64,000 bases of DNA from assembly GCF_016908785.1 (NCBI RefSeq), contig NZ_JAFBEO010000005.1:53273-117272 (forward strand), written 5' to 3'. A program made the translations under genes and the position numbers. Of this stretch, positions 1 through 7,753 are shown one piece after another. Numbering within the stretch: position 1 is the first letter of the stretch; each line of letters begins with the position of its first letter. Below the pieces are notes generated by a model. That model saw only the letters and a list, made by a program, of their open reading frames with translations. It did not search any database and was not told where the DNA came from. The stretch comes from Weissella uvarum. GTDB taxonomy: Bacteria; Bacillota; Bacilli; Lactobacillales; Lactobacillaceae.

Positions 1-389
1 AATTGATGCACAAAATAAAAAGTTAAAACTAAGATAAGCCCTAACAAAAACAAGGGATAACTTGCCAGTTGCCAAAATTTTCGGACATATTGATGATGAT
101 GCCGTTCGCGTTGCCCTAATTGATTTAAATAAGCAATCAATTCACCGTGTAATTCAACGAAATATAATTCTGCAACAAGTTTTTGATCTACAAAAGGTTT
201 GAGAGCATCTTTTAACGCCTTGCCAGCTTGTAATTCTGACATAATGTATTGAAAATCCGCTCCCCACAATCGTTTTTGTTGCATCATCAATTGCAACGCT
301 GTCATCAGATCGAACCCATTATCCAATAATCGCCCTAATCGAATAAAGAATTCAGCTTGTTGTTTACGCCGCCATCTTTTTGTACGCAA
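1..389 (-). CDS. comGB: ComGB, competence pseudopilus inner-membrane protein (partial)
   Basis: Only the N-terminal ~129 codons are present; the gene runs off the window start. It begins with TTG at 389-387, four bases after the comGA stop, behind a good GAGGTGA ribosome site, so the two genes are translated in tandem. The visible protein is basic at the N-terminus (RTKRWRRKQQ), then GRLLDNGFDLMTAL and a long helical segment, and reaches a hydrophobic stretch near the window edge, as in type II secretion/type IV pilus F-domain proteins. The family forms the membrane platform on which the ComGA ATPase assembles the DNA-uptake pseudopilus. Identification rests on position after comGA and overall character. 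Confidence 0.75.
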   Translation of the reverse strand, partial: MRTKRWRRKQQAEFFIRLGRLLDNGFDLMTALQLMMQQKRLWGADFQYIMSELQAGKALKDALKPFVDQKLVAELYFVELHGELIAYLNQLGQRERHHHQYVRKFWQLASYPLFLLGLILVLTFYFVHQ

Positions 390-393
390 TTTA

Positions 394-1236
394 TCACCTC
401 ACAAGTTCAACGTCAAAATTCACATGCTGATTTTGCCGCTTTTGGAAAGCTAAACCAGTCAACGCATAGCTTAAATCCTGGCGATTTATCCCAAGATTTA
501 ATAAACGTTGCCGCATTCCCTCTAAATTAAGCGCATGCATTGTCGTTAAAATACAATGCCCTGTTAAGGCAGCTTGTACCACCAGTTGAGCTGTTTGCGC
601 ATCCCGAATTTCTCCAATAACAATCACATGCGGGTGATGCCGTAAAGCCAATTTAAATAAACTGGCGTATGTCATTTGGGCTAATTGATTAACCTGCAAT
701 TGCAAAACATGTCTTTGTTCAATTTCTACTGGATCTTCAATTGATAAAACAATTTGTTCATGTAAATAATGTTGTACTAAGCAGGCTAAAGTCGTCGATT
801 TTCCAGCCCCCATCGCCCCACCAATCAGAAATAGCCCGTTTTTTTGCTGCAAAGCTTGTCCAAATGCCATGAAGGCAGCATTTTGAATTAACTGCGTTTG
901 TATCATTCGAACTGGATAAATAATCCGTAATACCAACGACTCCGTTTGTTTAAAATCTCCAACTGCAGATATGCGTAACTGCAGTGTTTGTGATGTCAAC
1001 TCATAACACCAGTGCCCAGCTTGCGGCCTTCTTGTTTCTGCTAAATTCAAATGAGCCTGAAATTTAATAAAACGGATTAATGCCATTCCTTGCATGTACG
1101 GAAGCGTTTCGAAGCTTGTTTGGCCATCAGGCAATAAATACATGACCGCGATGGTTTGTGCTTCAACTTTTAAATAAATATCACTCACCTGTTTCGTGAC
1201 TGCCTTTTGTAGTATTTGTCTAAATAAATCTTCCAC
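394..1236 (-). CDS. comGA: ComGA, competence pseudopilus assembly ATPase
   Basis: This is a GspE/PilB-family ATPase that powers assembly of the DNA-uptake pseudopilus. Walker A (GGAMGAGKST) is at residues 139-148, the Asp box (SIEDPVEI) near 165-172, the Walker B region (GEIRDAQTA) at 208-216 and the His box (TGHCILTTMHA) at 225-235. At 280 aa it is shorter than the ~350 aa B. subtilis protein, mostly by a reduced N-terminal domain and C-terminus. The start is GTG at 1236, behind GGAGGTGA. comGB follows directly. No ComX/SigH-type box was recognised upstream. Confidence 0.92.
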   Translation of the reverse strand: MEDLFRQILQKAVTKQVSDIYLKVEAQTIAVMYLLPDGQTSFETLPYMQGMALIRFIKFQAHLNLAETRRPQAGHWCYELTSQTLQLRISAVGDFKQTESLVLRIIYPVRMIQTQLIQNAAFMAFGQALQQKNGLFLIGGAMGAGKSTTLACLVQHYLHEQIVLSIEDPVEIEQRHVLQLQVNQLAQMTYASLFKLALRHHPHVIVIGEIRDAQTAQLVVQAALTGHCILTTMHALNLEGMRQRLLNLGINRQDLSYALTGLAFQKRQNQHVNFDVELVR

Positions 1237-1289
1237 ACACTCACCTCCTCAAATAGCAAGAATAAAGACCATCGCCGGACTAATTTTTG

Positions 1290-1324
1290 CAAAAAAAAAA
1301 AGCAACTCCAAACTAGGAGTTGCT
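1290..1324 (-). terminator. Intrinsic terminator of the purine permease gene
   Basis: A perfect 9-bp stem (AGCAACTCC/GGAGTTGCT) is followed on the minus strand by a run of 11 T. It separates the permease transcript from comGA. Confidence 0.92.
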
Positions 1325-1333
1325 TCATTAATT

Positions 1334-2788
1334 TTAACCCAAGGCCATTGAAATGAAATTCAATAAAAACAATAAGGTCACTACCCACAAAACTGGGCTA
1401 ATTTGTTTGAATTGACGCTTTACTGATTTAATCAAAATATAGAAAATAAATCCAGCCGCAATTCCATAAGAAATTGAATATGAAAAGGCCATAAATGCTG
1501 AAGTAAAGAATGCTGGAATTGCAATGTCGATATCATCCCAATCAATCAACTTGAATTCATTCATCATCGAAATACCAACGATAACCAAGATTGGCGCCGT
1601 TGCGACGCTTGGAATCACATTCACCAAAGGAGCTGCTATGAAGGCAAGTGCAAAGCCAATTGCAACTACGACTGACGTTAAGCCGGTCCGACCACCAGCT
1701 TTAATTCCAGTCGAAGATTCAATAAATGTGGTTGTATTTGAAGTTCCCAAAATTCCGGCAAACATCGTCGCAAATGTATCAGCAACGAGTCCCCGATCCA
1801 TCTTAGACTTAAAACCTTTACCTTCATAAAATTCTTTTTGGTCTGCCTTTGAGAAGATTCCCGTTGACATACCAGTTCCGATAAAGGTTCCAATCGCATC
1901 AAATAATCCTGACAAGCCCATTGAAAAGACTGTTAAAATCACCACCAAAATATGTTTAGGTGTTGTAAACATTGACCAGAGGCCTTGAGGTCCAAGCGCT
2001 TGGCCAAAAATTGATCCAAAATCTTTAAAGGTTGTTCCGAATGATCCAAGCGCATCAATATGCGTGTTTGTAACCCCCATTGGAATTCCAATTAATGTCG
2101 TTGCAGCCACAGAAATCAAAAATGCTGCTGGGACGTTCATCACTACCAATAATACCAAAATAATAAATCCAATTAGAGCCAGTACAACCGGTGCTGCTTT
2201 GAAATTAGTTAATTGTGGTGTAATCCCACCATTTGCCAACATCGTATCAATCGACTTCACCGCCATACCAGGAGTATAGGGCTTGTTATTAATTGACGTG
2301 ATATTGGAAGGATCAATCACAAAATTTAAGAAGCCTGAATTTTTTAATCCAATATAGGCAATAAATAATCCGATTCCGGCTGAAATCGCATGCTTCAACT
2401 GATCAGGAATCGCTTTAACAATCGCAGAACGCAATTTGGTTAAGGTGATAAACACATCAACTAATCCAACTAAGAAGACCATTCCTAACGCTTGTTGCCA
2501 AGTAAAGCCCAAGCCAAACACAATTGTGTACGTAAACATCGCTTGCATCCCAATTGATGGTGCTAATGCATACGGCAAGTTCGCAAATAACCCCATAATT
2601 AACGTTCCAATAATCGCCGTTAAAATGGTGGCCAAAAACACACCCTGACTAGGCATACCAGTCAATGATAAGACAGCTGGATTCAAAAAGATAATATAAG
2701 CCATTGCTACAAAGGTTGTGATACCGGCAATAACTTCTGTTTTTACCGATGTGTTATTCTCTTTGAGCTTAAAAATACGTTCTAACAT
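1334..2788 (-). CDS. pbuG: NCS2-family purine permease (guanine/hypoxanthine type, PbuG/PbuO-like)
   Basis: The 484-aa protein is a polytopic membrane symporter of the AzgA-like NCS2 branch, importing hypoxanthine/guanine or adenine with protons. Family hallmarks are the N-terminal KTEVIAGITTFVAMAYIIFLNP, the SIGMQAMFTYTIVFGLG region, the GTSNTTTFIESSTGI segment and 12 or more hydrophobic helices. The start at 2788 follows GGAAAGGAAATC. It is monocistronic: its own promoter (TTGACC/TATTAT) and an attenuator-like leader lie upstream and a strong terminator downstream. A PurBox-like CCGAACATT lies inside the promoter spacer, which fits a purine role. Exact base specificity cannot be read from sequence. 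Confidence 0.88.
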   Translation of the reverse strand: MLERIFKLKENNTSVKTEVIAGITTFVAMAYIIFLNPAVLSLTGMPSQGVFLATILTAIIGTLIMGLFANLPYALAPSIGMQAMFTYTIVFGLGFTWQQALGMVFLVGLVDVFITLTKLRSAIVKAIPDQLKHAISAGIGLFIAYIGLKNSGFLNFVIDPSNITSINNKPYTPGMAVKSIDTMLANGGITPQLTNFKAAPVVLALIGFIILVLLVVMNVPAAFLISVAATTLIGIPMGVTNTHIDALGSFGTTFKDFGSIFGQALGPQGLWSMFTTPKHILVVILTVFSMGLSGLFDAIGTFIGTGMSTGIFSKADQKEFYEGKGFKSKMDRGLVADTFATMFAGILGTSNTTTFIESSTGIKAGGRTGLTSVVVAIGFALAFIAAPLVNVIPSVATAPILVIVGISMMNEFKLIDWDDIDIAIPAFFTSAFMAFSYSISYGIAAGFIFYILIKSVKRQFKQISPVLWVVTLLFLLNFISMALG

Positions 2789-2848
2789 GATTTCCTTTCC
2801 ACTACACCCTTCGCCGTATGCGTTCTTACCAACAGCAAAAAGCGTGAG

Positions 2849-2949
2849 AAAAAGAAAACGACATAGTAAAAACTATGTCGTTAGTTCGGCTTTTGTTCAC
2901 GGATTCAGTCTGTGGCAAAACACGTTAACGACTAAACATTACTTTACAA
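2849..2949 (-). promoter_or_regulatory. Candidate attenuator/riboswitch leader of the purine permease
   Basis: The ~160-nt leader contains an intrinsic terminator (CGACATAG/CTATGTCG, 2859-2880, then TTTTCTTTTT). A competing stem pairs GTCGTTA (2932-2926) with TAACGAC (2883-2877), sharing four bases with the foot of the terminator. Inside that stem is a nested hairpin (TTTTG/CAAAA around CACAGA/TCCGTG, about 2891-2920). The purine riboswitch core (GTTTCTACC, CCGTAAA) is absent, and so is a T-box motif. The outer stem would act as an antiterminator. What it senses is unknown. Confidence 0.5.
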
Positions 2950-2955
2950 ATATCT

Positions 2956-2984
2956 ATAATAGTATTTTCCCGAACATTGGTCAA
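2956..2984 (-). promoter_or_regulatory. Purine permease promoter with PurBox-like site
   Basis: TTGACC (2984-2979), a 17-bp spacer and TATTAT (2961-2956) form a near-consensus sigma-A promoter. The spacer contains CCGAACATT on the plus strand (2970-2978), the core of the PurR PurBox (AWWWCCGAACWWT), with one mismatch in the A/T arm. Confidence 0.6.
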
Positions 2985-3022
2985 TAAAAAAGAAGCAATT
3001 TATCATAAATTGCTTCTTTTTT
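2985..3022. terminator. Terminator downstream of yebC
   Basis: AAGAAGCAATTTA pairs with TAAATTGCTTCTT, flanked by A- and T-runs on both sides, so it could stop transcription in either direction. Only the minus-strand yebC reads into it. Confidence 0.88.
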
Positions 3023-3024
3023 GA

Positions 3025-3747
3025 TTATTCAGCTGTTGTATATACGGCAGAAACATCATCATTGTCTTCTAGTTCATCAACTAAGTTTGCCAATGTTTCT
3101 TGCTTGTCCTCAGGTACGGCCACAGGATTTTGTGGAATCATGGTTACTTCAGCAGTTTCAAAGGTATACCCTTTGTCAGCCAATGCATCACGAACATCCT
3201 TAAAGTCTTGCTTATCAGTGTAGATTTCGAATTGATCATCGTAAGTCTTCACATCTTCGGCACCTGCTTCAATTGCATCTTCAAAGACTTGATCTTCATC
3301 AAGATCAGAATCTTCATCACGTGTAATTTCCAAGTAACCCTTACGATCAAATTGGAATGACACTGAACCAGAAGTTCCTAGTTCACCACCAAAGTGCTTG
3401 AAACTAGCACGCACTGATGAAGCTGTACGGTTTGTGTTATCAGTCAAAGCTTCAACCAACACTGCAACACCGGCTGGTCCATATCCTTCATAGACCAATT
3501 CTTGATAGTTCGCACCATCTGCCCCAGAAGCCTTATCCAACGCACGTTGGATGTTTTCCTTAGGCATGTTAGCAGCCTTAGCCTTATCCATTACTAAACG
3601 TAAAGTGGCGTTTGAATCTGGATCAGCACCACCTTCTTTAGCAACTGTATACAAGTCACGTGATAGCTTTTGGAAAATCTTACCACGCTTAGCATCTTGA
3701 GCGTTTTTACGCCCTTGAATGTTATGCCATTTACTGTGTCCTGACAT
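3025..3747 (-). CDS. yebC: YebC/PmpR family protein
   Basis: At 240 aa this is full length for the family, beginning with the diagnostic [14 protein letters not shown] and carrying the three-domain YebC fold with an acidic C-terminal half. It was long annotated as a DNA-binding transcriptional regulator; more recent work on the family assigns a translation role in relieving ribosome stalling at proline stretches. It stands alone between terminators. Possible promoter elements (TTGTCT, 18 bp, TTATAT) are about 20 bp upstream of its ribosome site (AAAAGGGG). Confidence 0.93.
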   Translation of the reverse strand: MSGHSKWHNIQGRKNAQDAKRGKIFQKLSRDLYTVAKEGGADPDSNATLRLVMDKAKAANMPKENIQRALDKASGADGANYQELVYEGYGPAGVAVLVEALTDNTNRTASSVRASFKHFGGELGTSGSVSFQFDRKGYLEITRDEDSDLDEDQVFEDAIEAGAEDVKTYDDQFEIYTDKQDFKDVRDALADKGYTFETAEVTMIPQNPVAVPEDKQETLANLVDELEDNDDVSAVYTTAE

Positions 3748-3841
3748 GTCAAATACCCCTTTTCATTAAACTATTCAATATAAGCATTGGCTTTTTATTC
3801 AAGACAAAATTAGCCAACATTACACTATTGTAAGATTAATT

Positions 3842-6307
3842 TTAACTCTCAAAATCAACCGGTGTCAAGCCTGCCATTCCAATATTCGGGTCAATCGTTC
3901 CGGCTTGAATCATTGCCGTTGTCAAAAGCTTGTCATCATCAGGTGTCTTTGCTGCTACCGTCTCATCAGCCTTTGGCTTAATTGCCTTCTCATTTTCAGA
4001 TTGTATCTGCGCTACTGGTGCTTGCTGCCCCGTTTCTTTCAGGCTCCCCTGTTGTTTTAAACGCTCTTGCAACGTCGTTTTACGCATCGTTCCTTCATTT
4101 TGCGCAGCTTGTGCAAAAGCAGCCGGTTCACCTAATAAGACCAGTGATTCACTGGCTCGTGTTAAACCAGTATACAACAGATTTCGTTGTAGCATGCGCG
4201 AGAATTGGCGAACCATTGGCATGATAACAAGTTTGTATTCAGATCCTTGGGCCTTATGAATAGTCGTCGCATAAGCCAAAGCCAATTGATTCAAATCTTG
4301 GCGTCCATAATCAACATCCCCAGTATCAAATGCGACACTGACTTTATCTTTCTTATCTGGATTATCAGCATCTTTTGCTAACAGGATTGATTTAATATAG
4401 CCGATATCACCATTAAAGACATTATTCTCAGGGTTATTACTAGTTTGCATGACTTTATCACCAACCCGCAAGATATAACTCTGATCACCCATTTTAATCG
4501 GTAATTCACGTTTCTTTGGACTAGCTGGGTTGAATATATCTTGAGCCAATGTATTCAATTGATGCACGCCCGCCCCAGTTTTGTACATGGGTGATAAGAT
4601 TTGCATATCCGCAACTGAAAAGCCCTTATCACGCCATGATTCCCCAATTTTTCGAATTAATTTTGGAATCGTCTGAACATCTGCATTAAAAAAGGAACGA
4701 TCTGATTGCTGTACTTGAAAATCTGCTGGCAATTGTCCGGATTTAACCGCTTGCGCTAACGCGATAATCGAAGAACCTTTACCTTGACGATAAATCACAT
4801 CTAATTCACGATAGTTCAAGAGACCGCTAGCTAAAATGTCATAAAACACCCGACCTGGACCAACAGAAGGCAATTGATCCTTATCGCCAACTAAAATTAA
4901 TTGCATCCCCATCGGAACTGCTGATAATAGCAGGGCGAAAAGCTCTGTATCCACCATCGACATTTCATCGACAATCAAAATTTTCCCTTCAAGTTCTTCA
5001 ATTTCTAATTCATCACGACTTTCACGACCCGTGATGCCAAGTAAACGGTGGATGGTTGAGGCGGGCATGCCAGTCGCCTCAGATAGACGCTTAGCGGCAC
5101 GTCCCGTCGGTGCTGCTAGTAAGATACTATTTGAAATTTCATCTTGCTTAAAGCCATCACTCTGTTCAAGTAACTTAAAAGTTTTTACAATACCATTTAA
5201 AATAGTCGTTTTACCCGTTCCTGGTCCACCAGTTAAGATAAATAAATTACTAGTCAAAGCTGAAATAATTGCCTCAGTTTGGTTTTCATCATATTCAAAA
5301 GTATTCTGTTTAGCGACAATCTTTAACTTTTCAACAACTTGCTTGCGTGTAAAATGCGCCGTTTTCAAATGAGTCAACCGTAGTAATTTCTCGGCAATTG
5401 TCCGTTCTGCATCATAGATTGGCTTGATATACAGATGTTCGCCTTCTGCAACAATCAGACCAGCCTGAGTCAGTTTCAGTAGAGCTGTTTGAATTAAGTC
5501 CGAACTAATCGGTTGATTTTGGCTTTGCTCTAAGAGCTGCTGCGTACCGCGTAATAAATCAGCTACTAACATATACGTATCACCCGACTCAAACGTGGCC
5601 GTATTCATAGTATCAAGCACGGCTGCTTGAATCCGCCGTTCATCATTAGCCGGAATACCTTGATCAAGGGCAATTTCGTCCATCCGTTTAAAACTCACAC
5701 CATTAATATCAGCAACTAACTGATATGGATTTTGTTCTAGGATGGTTAGAGTTTTACTCTGATATTTTTCATAAATTTCACTCGCCAAATTAGTACTAAA
5801 TCCATATTCATTCAGTGATAAAATTGCTCTTTCCACCCCTTCAGATTCTGATAAACGCTTGACCAGCGTCTCTTGGACACGCTTAGGTAGTTGCAAACTA
5901 TCCAAAACATGCTCATCATCCAAGATTTTATCAACAGCATTAACACCCAGTTCATCAACGATTTTGGTTGCACTCGCTTTTCCAACACCAGGAAAGCGTT
6001 CACTTGAAAGGTACTCAATCACCCCTTTGGTTGAAGTGGCTGCTTGTCGTTGATATTTTTCGGCTAAAAATTGTTCACCATAACGCGCATGCGTTGTTAT
6101 CCGGCCTGAAAATTCATACGTCGCACCGGTTTGAATATCACCAAAATTTCCAGTAACTGTAATCTCATCTGCATCAAAATCAAAGTTCGTATCGTCAATT
6201 TGAACATTCAACACCTTATAGAAGGAATCTTGCGCTGAAAAAATGACATGCTCAACGGTTCCGACCAATTGTGCCGCTTCAGTCGTCGGATTTTGTTGCA
6301 GACTCAT
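3842..6307 (-). CDS. recD2: RecD2 SF1B DNA helicase
   Basis: An ATP-dependent 5'-3' helicase of the RecBC-independent RecD2 type, used in DNA repair. Order: N-terminal OB-like region, helix-hairpin-helix segment (ERFPGVGKASATKIVDELG) near residue 110, Walker A (GGPGTGKTT) near 360, motif II (DEMSMVD), and C-terminal motifs VGDKDQLPSVGPG and TIHKAQGSE. I prefer ATG at 6307 (821 aa); a GTG five codons upstream (6322) is also open. Either start overlaps the 3' end of the TPR gene, so the pair is probably translationally coupled. The last ~90 residues are a low-complexity polar tail. Confidence 0.92.
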   Translation of the reverse strand: MSLQQNPTTEAAQLVGTVEHVIFSAQDSFYKVLNVQIDDTNFDFDADEITVTGNFGDIQTGATYEFSGRITTHARYGEQFLAEKYQRQAATSTKGVIEYLSSERFPGVGKASATKIVDELGVNAVDKILDDEHVLDSLQLPKRVQETLVKRLSESEGVERAILSLNEYGFSTNLASEIYEKYQSKTLTILEQNPYQLVADINGVSFKRMDEIALDQGIPANDERRIQAAVLDTMNTATFESGDTYMLVADLLRGTQQLLEQSQNQPISSDLIQTALLKLTQAGLIVAEGEHLYIKPIYDAERTIAEKLLRLTHLKTAHFTRKQVVEKLKIVAKQNTFEYDENQTEAIISALTSNLFILTGGPGTGKTTILNGIVKTFKLLEQSDGFKQDEISNSILLAAPTGRAAKRLSEATGMPASTIHRLLGITGRESRDELEIEELEGKILIVDEMSMVDTELFALLLSAVPMGMQLILVGDKDQLPSVGPGRVFYDILASGLLNYRELDVIYRQGKGSSIIALAQAVKSGQLPADFQVQQSDRSFFNADVQTIPKLIRKIGESWRDKGFSVADMQILSPMYKTGAGVHQLNTLAQDIFNPASPKKRELPIKMGDQSYILRVGDKVMQTSNNPENNVFNGDIGYIKSILLAKDADNPDKKDKVSVAFDTGDVDYGRQDLNQLALAYATTIHKAQGSEYKLVIMPMVRQFSRMLQRNLLYTGLTRASESLVLLGEPAAFAQAAQNEGTMRKTTLQERLKQQGSLKETGQQAPVAQIQSENEKAIKPKADETVAAKTPDDDKLLTTAMIQAGTIDPNIGMAGLTPVDFES

Positions 6308-6959
6308 GTGTCTCTTCACCACCTGTCATCACATTTACTAAATCATCCAATTGTTGCGTCTTCTGGGAAAATTGGCTTGCATCAAGGCGTTTTGCTTGTT
6401 CAAACCAAGGATTTTCTTGATGCTGTACGGTCGCAATCAAGCCACGACCAAAGTTCGCTTCAAAATTATCTGGATCAACTGCTAATGCCTGCTCAAAAGC
6501 ACGTGTTGCAGCAGCAAAATCATTAAGTGCTAACCAAATGTTGCCTAACAATACTTGTGCATCAGCGTCATCTGGTTGCTGATCAATCCCCGTTAAAGTA
6601 AAAGCTAGCGCTTGTTTGTAGTTTTTTTGCGCGTACCAACTCTGAGCTTGCATCATCGTTGCATCATGCGCCAATTTTGGATTATCGACTTTTTGGAAAA
6701 AATTTTGGGCTTCATGGTAGTGTCCCGCCGCATAATAGTTATTACCAACTGCATAGGCTAGATAGGCTTGTGCCTCGGCATTTGCCTCAAATAAGGTTAA
6801 ACTTTTTAAGCCTAATTCTTCAGCTTGGACAAAATTACCACTAGCCGTTAAAGCAGTCACTAAATCAGCATATGCTGCCCACTCATCAGGCTTATTCTCA
6901 ATTTCCTCAACTAATTGATGTACTTGTTCTTGTAATTTTGCTTGCCGTTCCTCTGCCAT
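6279..6959 (-). CDS. TPR-repeat protein
   Basis: The 226-aa soluble protein is made largely of tetratricopeptide repeats (for example GHYHEAQNFFQKVDNP and NDFAAATRAFEQALAVDP). Proteins of this sort commonly sit directly upstream of recD2 in lactobacilli. The repeats suggest a protein-interaction scaffold; no enzymatic motif is seen. It overlaps recD2 by about 29-44 bp, and lies 17 bp downstream of the phosphatase gene, so the three probably form one transcription unit. Confidence 0.82.
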   Translation of the reverse strand: MAEERQAKLQEQVHQLVEEIENKPDEWAAYADLVTALTASGNFVQAEELGLKSLTLFEANAEAQAYLAYAVGNNYYAAGHYHEAQNFFQKVDNPKLAHDATMMQAQSWYAQKNYKQALAFTLTGIDQQPDDADAQVLLGNIWLALNDFAAATRAFEQALAVDPDNFEANFGRGLIATVQHQENPWFEQAKRLDASQFSQKTQQLDDLVNVMTGGEETHESATKSDD

Positions 6960-6976
6960 TATTTGCCTCTTTTCAA

Positions 6977-7639
6977 CTAAACTGTATTTGATTTATCATG
7001 TTTCACATTCAGATAATCCACATCATTTCTCGTGAGTTCATGATAATGTTTTCCATCGTCTGTTTCTAAAATTGACGTACTCGTATTGTCTAAACCACCA
7101 CGCTTACGAATATCTGCCATTGGCAATCCAAGTAAAGCGCCCATGCCAGCAGTCAAAGCCATTCCATGACTAAAGAACAACAGATTGACACCTTCGCCTC
7201 CATATTGCGCCACGGCCTCATCAACATCATGAACGAAACGTTCCTGCACCTCTTCAAAGCTTTCTGAACCCGGTACCTGTTTGGCATCAAATTGGTCCGG
7301 ATGATGCCGATAAGCATCATGCATTTCAGGATATTGGGACTTAACGTCTACAAAACGCATGCCTTCCCAAACCCCCATTCCAAATTCACGTAAACCTTCC
7401 AACGGCGTTAAGGGAATATCTTGGTGCATCTGTTCAATTGTGACTTCGGCAGTCACATAAGCACGTTTGATTGGACTTGCAAAGGCATGTTTAAACGGAA
7501 TATCTTCCAAATGCTTGGCCAATGCCTTCATTTGATCAAATGATTCTGGTAACAAGGGTGAATCCCCATTTGCGCCTTGAAAACGCCCCTCTTGGTTCCA
7601 TTCTGTTTTTCCATGTCGAATAAAATATAATTTAGTCAT
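6977..7639 (-). CDS. Histidine phosphatase family protein (phosphoglycerate-mutase-like)
   Basis: The 220-aa protein carries the RHG signature at the N-terminus (LYFIRHGKTEWN, catalytic His near residue 8) and the second conserved His in FFSHGMALTAGMGALLG. Acid-phosphatase or phosphoglycerate-mutase-like activity is expected; the family is broad and the substrate cannot be predicted. It is the first gene of the phosphatase-TPR-recD2 unit, after the ileS terminator. Confidence 0.88.
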   Translation of the reverse strand: MTKLYFIRHGKTEWNQEGRFQGANGDSPLLPESFDQMKALAKHLEDIPFKHAFASPIKRAYVTAEVTIEQMHQDIPLTPLEGLREFGMGVWEGMRFVDVKSQYPEMHDAYRHHPDQFDAKQVPGSESFEEVQERFVHDVDEAVAQYGGEGVNLLFFSHGMALTAGMGALLGLPMADIRKRGGLDNTSTSILETDDGKHYHELTRNDVDYLNVKHDKSNTV

Positions 7640-7712
7640 GTAATCGCCATACTCCCATTTTTTCTGTTACCTTCCATTATAAGCAAATTTTTCATAAAGC
7701 TCAGCCTTTTTC

Positions 7713-7746
7713 TAAAAAAAAGAACCTAACGAGTCGTTAGATTCTT
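7713..7746 (-). terminator. ileS terminator
   Basis: AGAATCTAACGA pairs with TCGTTAGGTTCT around a one-base centre (G-U allowed), followed by seven or more T on the minus strand. Confidence 0.88.
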
Positions 7747-7753
7747 TTAAAGC

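Noticed and set aside
2849..2949. Classical purine riboswitch upstream of pbuG
   Set aside because: The conserved junction sequences GTTTCTACC and CCGTAAA are absent.
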